DNA of 64,000 nucleotides from Bacteroidales bacterium (GTDB lineage: Bacteria; Bacteroidota; Bacteroidia; Bacteroidales; CAIWKO01): contig JALOBU010000003.1 of the NCBI GenBank assembly GCA_023228145.1, positions 128,390 through 192,389 of the forward strand, read 5' to 3'. The translations under genes were made by a program, and so were the position numbers. Under the pieces are notes generated by a model that did no database searches, was not told the DNA's origin, and saw nothing but the letters and a program-made list of their open reading frames with translations. Below, piece after piece: positions 58,224 to 64,000 of this stretch; positions within the stretch are counted from its first letter, which is position 1; each line of letters begins with the position of its first letter.

Positions 58224-59444
58224 ATGAGCCAAAAAAAGGATTTTACGCGTTTTAAAAATGGGGAGAGCATGATGCCGCAGCCCGAAATGCTTGAGGTGAA
58301 AAAACAACGCTCACAGTTTAAAATCGGGATACCCAGAGAAATTGCCTATCAGGAAACCCGTGTGGGGCTGGTTCCTCAGGCTGTAGCGGTGCTGGTGAGC
58401 CGTGGGCATGAAGTACTGGTTGAAAATAATGCAGGCAAGGCAGCAAATTTTCAGGATAGCGAATATGCCGATGCCGGGGCCCAAATAGTTGACTCTCCGG
58501 CTGAGATTTACCATTCAGACATCGTGATAAAAGTTGCTCCGCCATTATTGCAGGAGATAGAAAACTTCAGGCAAGGGATGAATATTTTTTCCGCGATAAA
58601 CCTTCCGGGGCAAGATGCAGAATATTTTAAAAAGCTGATTGGAAAGAAAGTTACAGCTGTTTCATACGAATACATTAAAGACAAAACCAATTCTTTCCCG
58701 GTGATACGTTCTTTGAGTGAGATTGTCGGGAACACATCAGTTTTTATTGCCGCCGAATACCTGAGCGATATTGATTATGGTAAAGGCAAAAGCCTGGGAG
58801 GCGCACCCGGAATAACTCCAGCCGAGGTGATTATCATCGGTGCAGGAACTGTAGGCGAGTATGCAGCAAGGGCCGCGCTGGGCATGGGTGCTTTGGTAAA
58901 AATCTTTGACAATTCTGTGTTCAAATTGCGCAGCATCCAGAACAAATTAGGTACACGGCTTTATACTTCAATTATCCAACAGAAAATCCTTGCACAGGCT
59001 TTACGTACAGCGGATGTTGTAATTGGAGCCTTACATTCTGTCAACGGCAAGATGCCCTGTGTAATTACAGAGGGCATGGTAAAAGACATGCCAGCCGGCT
59101 CTGTCATTGTTGATGTTAGTATTACAAACGGAGGCTGCAGTGAAACTTCACATGCTACAAATCATTCGCACCCCGTTTATAAGAAATTTGGCGTTACGCA
59201 TTATTGCATCCCTAATATTCCTTCCCGCGTACCTCATACTGCCTCTTACGCCCTGAGCAATTATTTTGCCCCGCTACTGCTGCAGATTGCTGATGAAGGT
59301 GGTATTGATAATTTTTTAAAAACAGATGCAGGCACAAGGTTCGGGACATATATTTACAAAGGTATTCTTACAAATAAATATATCGGCGCCCTTTTTGGCA
59401 TTCCTTATCAGGATATTGACCTTCTTATGTTTCCGATACATTAA
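58224..59444 (+). CDS. ald: Alanine dehydrogenase (AlaDH/PNT family)
   Basis: 406 residues. The N-terminal catalytic domain contains IGIPREIAYQETRVGLVPQA (~33-52) with the substrate-binding Arg, and HSDIVIKVAPPLL with the conserved Lys; the NAD-binding Rossmann domain is near 205-235 (IIGAGTVGEYAARAALGMGA). The closing region VDVSITNGGCSETSH and HYCIPNIPSRVPHTASYALS is typical. It oxidatively deaminates L-alanine to pyruvate and ammonia, or the reverse. The unusual ~30-residue hydrophilic N-terminus precedes the domain. Transhydrogenase alpha subunits are related, but the absence of a beta-subunit gene argues against that. Confidence 0.92.
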   Translation: MSQKKDFTRFKNGESMMPQPEMLEVKKQRSQFKIGIPREIAYQETRVGLVPQAVAVLVSRGHEVLVENNAGKAANFQDSEYADAGAQIVDSPAEIYHSDIVIKVAPPLLQEIENFRQGMNIFSAINLPGQDAEYFKKLIGKKVTAVSYEYIKDKTNSFPVIRSLSEIVGNTSVFIAAEYLSDIDYGKGKSLGGAPGITPAEVIIIGAGTVGEYAARAALGMGALVKIFDNSVFKLRSIQNKLGTRLYTSIIQQKILAQALRTADVVIGALHSVNGKMPCVITEGMVKDMPAGSVIVDVSITNGGCSETSHATNHSHPVYKKFGVTHYCIPNIPSRVPHTASYALSNYFAPLLLQIADEGGIDNFLKTDAGTRFGTYIYKGILTNKYIGALFGIPYQDIDLLMFPIH

Positions 59445-59478
59445 TTTTCTTAATTATATATAATGCTGATATTCAGCG

Positions 59479-59525
59479 AAAAAGTTAATATGAGCAATAA
59501 ATTTCTTGTGTGATATTAACTTTTT
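59479..59525. promoter_or_regulatory. 13-bp perfect inverted repeat over the lpxC-fabZ promoter region
   Basis: AAAAAGTTAATAT (59479-59491) and ATATTAACTTTTT (59513-59525) are perfectly complementary, with 21 nt between. The right arm ends 3 nt before the TATTTTTG -7 element, so the dyad covers the place of the -33 box. It could be an operator, or a terminator for ald. Confidence 0.45.
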
Positions 59526-59527
59526 AT

Positions 59528-59535
59528 TATTTTTG
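59528..59535 (+). promoter_or_regulatory. Candidate -7 element for lpxC-fabZ
   Basis: TATTTTTG matches TAnnTTTG and is only 8 nt before the ATG at 59544, giving a very short leader. Confidence 0.45.
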
Positions 59536-59543
59536 TCGCTTAT

Positions 59544-60941
59544 ATGCTGAAGCAAAAAACCCTGGCTAATCCCGTAAGTATTTCAGGACGAGGGCTGCAC
59601 ACTGGTAAAGAAGTAAATATCACCTTCCGGCCTGCACCTGAAAATCACGGATTTGTTTTTAAACGCGTTGACCTTGAAAATCAACCTATGATACATGCTG
59701 TAATTGAAAATGTTACAGAAACGGAAAGAGGTACAACCATAGAGGAAAACGGGGTAAGTATTTCCACTATTGAACATACATTAGCAGCACTCTTTGGTTT
59801 GTCAGTTGATAATGCTCTCATTGAAATTGACAGCCCGGAAACGCCTATTATGGACGGAAGCTCTGCCCCATTTATGAAAGTCCTGCTTGCTGCAGGAATT
59901 GTGGAACAGCAGCAACCCAAAAAGTTTATTGAAATAAAATCAAATATTGAACTGATTGATGAAAAGCGTCAGGCAGAGATGATTGCCGTACCTTCTGACA
60001 GGTTCAAAATCACCTGCATGATTGACTACAACGACAAATTACTCGGGACTCAATATGCAACGCTTGATAGTATTCACAATTTTAAAGACGAAATAGCCCC
60101 TTGCCGAACCTTTGTTTTTCTCCGCGAACTAGAATATCTCCTGAAAAACAATTTGATTAAGGGAGGTGATTTCGACAACGCAATTGTTTTTGTTGATAAG
60201 CCAGTAACTCAGGAAGAGCTCAACAGGTTGTCGGAGATTTTCAAAAAACCCAAAGTCAGCGTTCAGAAAGAAGGAATTCTAAACAATGTGGAGCTGAATT
60301 TCCCGAATGAACCTGCAAGGCATAAGCTGCTGGATATCGTAGGAGATTTGGCATTACTCGGTGGTGAACTTAAAGCGCATGTATTTGCGAAAAGGCCCGG
60401 GCATGTTACCAATGTTGAGTTTGCAAAAAAAATTGCACAGCTGAGTTGTGTTTCTGCTCAAAAGGAAAAAAATAAAAGCCACGAGGAGTTTGATTTGAAT
60501 AAAACCCCTTTATACGATATTTCAGCCATACAGAAGATACTACCCCACAGGCCTCCGTTTCTGCTTATTGATAAAATTCTGGAAATGGATGAAAAAATGA
60601 TTATCGGGGTAAAAAATGTTACCATCAATGAAGGTTTTTTTATCGGGCATTTTCCCAAAGAACCTATCATGCCGGGTGTTTTGCAGATAGAAGCTATGGC
60701 ACAGTGTGGCGGCATATTGGTGTTGAATACAGTTCCTGACCCAGAAAATTATATTACATATTTTCTGAAAATTGACAACGCCCGCTTCAAAGGAAAAGTA
60801 ATCCCGGGAGACACCCTGATATTTAAACTTGAGCTTATGTCCCCGATACGACGTGGAATATGCCAGATGTACGGGCGTGCTTTTGTAAAAAACAAAGTTG
60901 TGATGGAAGCAGAAATGCTGGCACAAATCGTAAAAAAATAA
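59544..60941 (+). CDS. lpxC-fabZ: Bifunctional LpxC-FabZ: UDP-3-O-acyl-GlcNAc deacetylase / hydroxyacyl-ACP dehydratase
   Basis: 465 residues in two fused enzymes. LpxC (~1-305): zinc ligands His in STIEHTLAALFG (~77), His/Asp in ARHKLLDIVGDLALLGG (~255) and catalytic HVFAKRPGHVTN. A short linker with KNKSHEEFDLNKT leads to FabZ (~320-465): LPHRPPFLLIDKILEMDEK and the catalytic His/Glu in FIGHFPKEPIMPGVLQIEAM. LpxC is the committed step of lipid A synthesis; FabZ dehydrates hydroxyacyl-ACP. The fusion is characteristic of Bacteroidota and ties precursor supply between lipid A and phospholipid. lpxA starts 5 nt later. Confidence 0.98.
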   Translation: MLKQKTLANPVSISGRGLHTGKEVNITFRPAPENHGFVFKRVDLENQPMIHAVIENVTETERGTTIEENGVSISTIEHTLAALFGLSVDNALIEIDSPETPIMDGSSAPFMKVLLAAGIVEQQQPKKFIEIKSNIELIDEKRQAEMIAVPSDRFKITCMIDYNDKLLGTQYATLDSIHNFKDEIAPCRTFVFLRELEYLLKNNLIKGGDFDNAIVFVDKPVTQEELNRLSEIFKKPKVSVQKEGILNNVELNFPNEPARHKLLDIVGDLALLGGELKAHVFAKRPGHVTNVEFAKKIAQLSCVSAQKEKNKSHEEFDLNKTPLYDISAIQKILPHRPPFLLIDKILEMDEKMIIGVKNVTINEGFFIGHFPKEPIMPGVLQIEAMAQCGGILVLNTVPDPENYITYFLKIDNARFKGKVIPGDTLIFKLELMSPIRRGICQMYGRAFVKNKVVMEAEMLAQIVKK

Positions 60942-60946
60942 ACCTC

Positions 60947-61741
60947 ATGCACCAGCCCCTGTCTTACGTTCATCCGCAGGCAAAGATAGCCCCCAATGTA
61001 GTCATTGAGCCTTTCGTAAACATTGATAAGAATGTTGAGATTGAAGAAGGCAGCTGGATAGGCCCCAATGTTACCATTATGGAAGGTGCCCGCATCGGCA
61101 GAAACTGTAAAATTTTTCCCGGGGCTGTCATTTCTGCCATTCCGCAAGACATGAAATATGCCGGAGAAGATACCATTGTTAAAATAGGTGACAATGTTAC
61201 CATACGTGAATATGTTACTATTAACAGGGGAACAAAAGCAAGCAACGAAACAGTTGTGGGAAATAACTGCCTGCTGATGGCTTATGTGCATGTAGCTCAT
61301 GACTGTATTATCGGCAATAATGTGATACTTGCAAATTATGCCGGCCTGGCAGGGCATATCCGTGTGGATGACTGGGCCATAGTAGGCGGTATGGTGGCTA
61401 TTCACCAGTTTGTAAGCATTGGCGCTCATTCCCTGATAGCGGGAGGTTCTCTGGTGGGGAAAGATGTTCCTCCTTATTGCAAAGCTGCCCGCGACCCTTT
61501 GTCTTATGCAGGCATCAATTCTATCGGGCTGAGGCGGAGAGGTTTCTCATCCGAAAAGATAAAAGAAATACAGGATATTTACAGAATTATTTTTGTAAGT
61601 AAATTAAATGTTACACAAGCTATAAGATTTATTGAAGCCGAAATACCTTCTTCTCCCGAATGTGATGAAATAATATCCTTTATACAAAGTTCTAAAAGAG
61701 GAATCATGAAGGGTTACCGCCGCAATGGGATTCCAAAATAA
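60947..61741 (+). CDS. lpxA: Acyl-[ACP]-UDP-N-acetylglucosamine O-acyltransferase
   Basis: 264 residues starting at the ATG at 60947 (MHQPLSYVHPQAKIAPNVVI); a longer frame upstream overlaps lpxC-fabZ and is rejected. The left-handed beta-helix of hexapeptide repeats covers ~5-190, the catalytic His lies in MAYVHVAHDCIIGNN, and the C-terminal helices contain NSIGLRRRGFSSEKIKEIQD. It adds the first acyl chain to UDP-GlcNAc, just before LpxC in the pathway. It is probably cotranscribed with lpxC-fabZ. Confidence 0.97.
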   Translation: MHQPLSYVHPQAKIAPNVVIEPFVNIDKNVEIEEGSWIGPNVTIMEGARIGRNCKIFPGAVISAIPQDMKYAGEDTIVKIGDNVTIREYVTINRGTKASNETVVGNNCLLMAYVHVAHDCIIGNNVILANYAGLAGHIRVDDWAIVGGMVAIHQFVSIGAHSLIAGGSLVGKDVPPYCKAARDPLSYAGINSIGLRRRGFSSEKIKEIQDIYRIIFVSKLNVTQAIRFIEAEIPSSPECDEIISFIQSSKRGIMKGYRRNGIPK

Positions 61742-61844
61742 GAAGGGAAGCATACTAAGTTGTTTTCTCAGAAACCTAAGAGATTTTATAAATCCGAAAT
61801 AAGAACGAATAAGAATAAAAAATACTTTGTTTCTAAAAAATTCG

Positions 61845-61911
61845 TAATTTTGCACCCCATTTTCAATTATCAATTAACAGTAAACAGTTATCAATTAAAA
61901 AATTATTTATT
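61845..61911 (+). promoter_or_regulatory. rpsP promoter element and repeat-containing leader
   Basis: TAATTTTG (61845-61852) matches TAnnTTTG. The ~55-nt leader contains an exact direct repeat TTATCAATTAA at 61867-61877 and 61888-61898 (21-nt period). A TTTG at 61826-61829 is 15 nt from the -7 box, shorter than usual. The upstream part of the 170-nt gap (61742-61844) shows nothing else. Confidence 0.4.
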
Positions 61912-62529
61912 ATGCCAGCAAGAATCAGATTACAACGCCATGGTAAAAAAGGACAAGCTTATTACCATATTGTAATTGCGGATGGTCGTGCACCACGTGA
62001 CGGAAAGTTCATTGAGAGCATTGGCACCTACAACCCGCTTACAATTCCGGCAGACATTAAACTTGACATTGAAAAAGCCATGACATGGTTGAAAAACGGC
62101 GCCCAGCCGTCAGAAACAGCCAAAGCTATCTTGGCTTATAAGGGAGTTTTGTACAAATACCACCTGAGCAAGGGTGTTGCCAAAGGCGCACTCACCGAGG
62201 AGATGGCCGAAGCTAAGTTCCAGCAGTGGATGCAGGAAAAAGAAGCCAAAGTACTGGATAAGAAAAATAAACACATACTAGGCAAGAAAGAAGCCCATAA
62301 GAAACGCCTGGAAGCCGAATCGAAAGTAAACGAAGCTAAATCACAGGAAGTGGCCAGAAAAAGGGCTCAACAGCTGGCCAAAGAACAACAGGAAGAAGCC
62401 GAATCCGCTGTTGAAACCGAAGTCTCTGATGAAGTGTCTGTAAACGAAGAAACTCCGGAAACGACACCCGCAGAAAAAGCTCCCGAAACAACACAGCCTG
62501 AAGAAACTTCAGAAGAAAAAGCTGAATAA
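61912..62529 (+). CDS. rpsP: 30S ribosomal protein S16 (bS16) with long acidic tail
   Basis: 205 residues. The bS16 core is ~1-85 (MPARIRLQRHGKKGQAYYHI, GKFIESIGTYNPLT, then AMTWLKNGAQPSETAKAIL). Residues ~95-165 are helical and Lys/Glu/Gln-rich (predicted coiled coil), and ~165-205 are a Glu/Thr/Pro-rich acidic tail. Extended S16 is usual in Bacteroidota. It starts the rpsP-rimM-trmN6 run; rimM follows 17 nt later. Confidence 0.97.
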   Translation: MPARIRLQRHGKKGQAYYHIVIADGRAPRDGKFIESIGTYNPLTIPADIKLDIEKAMTWLKNGAQPSETAKAILAYKGVLYKYHLSKGVAKGALTEEMAEAKFQQWMQEKEAKVLDKKNKHILGKKEAHKKRLEAESKVNEAKSQEVARKRAQQLAKEQQEEAESAVETEVSDEVSVNEETPETTPAEKAPETTQPEETSEEKAE

Positions 62530-62546
62530 TTTTTGCAGCACTGCAG

Positions 62547-63074
62547 ATGGAAAGCAATGATTTTATCTGCCTGGGAAAATTAGTGAAAACCTGCGGTTTT
62601 CAAGGTGGATTATTGGCAGTATTTGAAGCAAAAATCCCGCTGAAAAAACTTAAAAAGGCATTTGTTTTTGTTGAGATCGAACATGAACGGGTTCCTTTTT
62701 ATATTACTGCCCTTGAAAAAAAGCACCAAAACCTTTACTATTTGGTTCTGGAAGATGTGAACAGTGAGGAACATGCTAAAAAGTTAGCCGGAAGCTCATT
62801 ATACCTGCACCGCGAACAACTTGAAAAATCTGAGGACGTGAAATTGCCATCCGAAGCGTATCTGGGATATGATGTTATTGATGAAGTTAAAGGATTTATC
62901 GGCAAGACTTCTCAAATAATGGATCTGCCACAGCAGAAAATCATGCAGATAATACATGAAGGCAGGGAGATACTCATTCCTTTTCACAAAAGCATAATAA
63001 GGAAGATTAATAAGGCATCAAAACAAATTCTGATCAAAGCACCTGAAGGGCTGATTGATTTTTATATCAAATGA
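62547..63074 (+). CDS. rimM: Ribosome maturation factor RimM
   Basis: 175 residues: an N-terminal barrel domain (ICLGKLVKTCGFQGGLLAVF) and a C-terminal PRC-barrel (LPSEAYLGYDVIDEVKGFIG then EILIPFHKSIIRKINKASKQ). RimM binds S19 in the 30S head and helps process 16S rRNA. Its neighbour rpsP is the usual partner. The stop overlaps the start of the next gene by 4 nt (ATGA). Confidence 0.95.
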   Translation: MESNDFICLGKLVKTCGFQGGLLAVFEAKIPLKKLKKAFVFVEIEHERVPFYITALEKKHQNLYYLVLEDVNSEEHAKKLAGSSLYLHREQLEKSEDVKLPSEAYLGYDVIDEVKGFIGKTSQIMDLPQQKIMQIIHEGREILIPFHKSIIRKINKASKQILIKAPEGLIDFYIK

Positions 63075-63775
63075 AAACCCTCTTCACTTTCAGGGAATTT
63101 ACAGTTTGCGATAGCCATTGCGCCATGAAACTCACCTCTGATGCCGTGCTGCTGGGTGCTGTCACTAACCCCGGCGATGCGAAACGCATTCTCGATATAG
63201 GCACAGGCTGCGGAATTCTGGCCCTGATGCTTGCCCAGAAAAGTAATGCGATTATTGATGCTGTAGAAATTGAGGATGAATCCGCAAGGCAGGCAGAACA
63301 AAACTTCAGGGAGAGCAAATGGCATGGCCGTATTAATATTTTTCAAACCTCAATTCAGAAATATGCCGTTGAATGCAACAAAAAGTACGATTGCATTATC
63401 TGCAACCCGCCCTATTTTCACGGGCAACTCACATGCCCGGATAAAATTAAAACCACTGCAAAACACAATACCCGCCTCAACTTTGAAGAGCTAAGCGGAT
63501 GCGTAAGCAAACTGTTATCAGCAAAAGGAGCATTCTGGACTATCGTACCGTTAACGGAAAGCAAACGCCTGCTCACCACATTTCTGAAAGCAGGATTATT
63601 TTGTTCTCAAACCTGCCATATTTCAGACAAAAAAGAAAACGAGCCGAACCGTATCGTTGTTGCCTTTTCGCATAATCCACCTCAACAACCAATTTTAAAA
63701 GAACTTTTTCTTAAATACCAGGACGGAAAACAATCAGAAGATTTCAAGTCTTTGACAAAAGATTTTTACCTTTGA
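63071..63775 (+). CDS. trmN6: tRNA1(Val) (adenine37-N6)-methyltransferase
   Basis: 234 residues, class I SAM methyltransferase: motif I ILDIGTGCGILALMLAQKSN (~39-58), acidic loop VEIEDESARQAEQNF, and the N6-adenine motif IICNPPYFHG (~112). HCAMKLTSDAVLLGA at the N-terminus is the family signature. It methylates adenosine 37 of tRNA1(Val) (YfiC/TrmN6). It overlaps rimM by 4 nt, implying coupled translation. Confidence 0.93.
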   Translation: MKTLFTFREFTVCDSHCAMKLTSDAVLLGAVTNPGDAKRILDIGTGCGILALMLAQKSNAIIDAVEIEDESARQAEQNFRESKWHGRINIFQTSIQKYAVECNKKYDCIICNPPYFHGQLTCPDKIKTTAKHNTRLNFEELSGCVSKLLSAKGAFWTIVPLTESKRLLTTFLKAGLFCSQTCHISDKKENEPNRIVVAFSHNPPQQPILKELFLKYQDGKQSEDFKSLTKDFYL

Positions 63776-63828
63776 CAGGGAATTAGGTACAATTCTTGTT
63801 ATTAATGCGCGGATTTAATTAATTCAAA

Positions 63829-63888
63829 ATGAAAAAAATATCAAAATTATTTTTGCTCATTACAAGCATTATTTTTCCTGACTTCTGA
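63829..63888 (+). CDS. 19-codon leader-like ORF, possibly the remains of a secreted-protein gene
   Basis: MKKISKLFLLITSIIFPDF followed by a stop reads like the first part of a signal peptide cut short. The frame after the stop does not continue as a recognisable protein within the window. It may be chance, a small peptide, or a relic. The rest of 63776-63954 shows nothing. Confidence 0.2.
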   Translation: MKKISKLFLLITSIIFPDF

Positions 63889-63954
63889 CTCTACCCTGTT
63901 TTTTGTGTAATTCATATTTTTAAGAATCAGAATATAAACTAATTAGCAAAAAAA

Positions 63955-63990
63955 TTAGTGCGGTATTACCGCACTAACCTTATTTTTGTA
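63955..63990. terminator. Strong intrinsic terminator near the window end
   Basis: TTAGTGCGGTA (63955-63965) and TACCGCACTAA (63967-63977) form a near-continuous palindrome (9-10 bp stem after allowing a loop), with CCTTATTTTTG after it and AAAAAAA before it. It could end the rpsP-rimM-trmN6 transcript and a converging gene beyond the window. Confidence 0.6.
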
Positions 63991-64000
63991 GGATGTATTC

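Noticed and set aside
60749..61429. 226-codon open frame on the minus strand across the lpxC-fabZ/lpxA junction
   Set aside because: Spans two well-supported genes in antisense with no recognisable protein features.
1..64000. tRNA, rRNA, CRISPR array, insertion sequence or prophage
   Set aside because: I looked through the gaps on both strands and found no cloverleaf, repeat-spacer array, transposase, integrase or phage gene. An exhaustive covariance-model scan was not possible by eye.

Overview
The window is chromosomal DNA from a member of the Bacteroidota, most likely a Bacteroidales-like lineage that is anaerobic to microaerophilic. The evidence is lineage-typical: a fused lpxC-fabZ gene, a PorX-type response regulator with a PglZ domain, a large secreted protein ending in a gliding-motility/T9SS-type C-terminal domain, a DUF4492 gene beside cydAB, the purH-mreBCD and rbfA-lolE pairings, zinc-free S14 and L36, a long tail on S16, and promoters of the Bacteroidota type (TTTG, about 19 nt, TAnnTTTG). 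I see no rRNA, tRNA, insertion sequence, prophage or CRISPR array, and no gene-free stretch above 300 bases.

Layout. 1-3161 (minus): a partial large adhesin-like T9SS cargo preceded by a small secreted protein. 3293-10716: a small secreted protein, the purH-mreB-mreC-mreD operon, an orphan FtsX/MacB permease and an rbfA-lolE pair. 10893-12816: a secreted DUF2846-like protein, an isolated moaC and an MTA phosphorylase. 12840-32441 (minus): the str-S10-spc-alpha supercluster, 33 genes from rpsL to rplQ with no gap above 44 nt, ending in a hairpin terminator whose loop also carries a promoter-like element for enolase. 32694-43724: housekeeping and envelope genes (coaD, a TlpA-like thioredoxin, dnaK, a PBP4-type carboxypeptidase, htpG, an HSL-type hydrolase, lpxD, ilvE).

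43997-51188 (minus) is the most interesting part. It is a co-directional redox locus: TPR protein, DUF4492, cydA, cydB, an unlisted 41-residue membrane peptide that resembles CydX, a cysteine-bearing Rrf2 regulator, a polyferredoxin-like protein with a five-histidine run, and a class I hybrid cluster protein. Together they look like a high-affinity oxygen and nitric-oxide/nitrosative-stress module. A perfect-spacing promoter lies before the TPR gene, and a second candidate lies before the ferredoxin-hcp pair.

51456-63775: a DUF2007 protein, a secreted M16 protease, an HD phosphohydrolase, then a plus-strand block of porX, tsaE, alanine dehydrogenase, lpxC-fabZ, lpxA, rpsP, rimM and trmN6. PorX and the partial adhesin point to a type IX secretion system encoded elsewhere in the genome. 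lpxD, lpxC-fabZ and lpxA together cover the early lipid A steps, although lpxD lies about 17 kb from the other two.

All functional calls come from reading the translated sequence; no database search was run.
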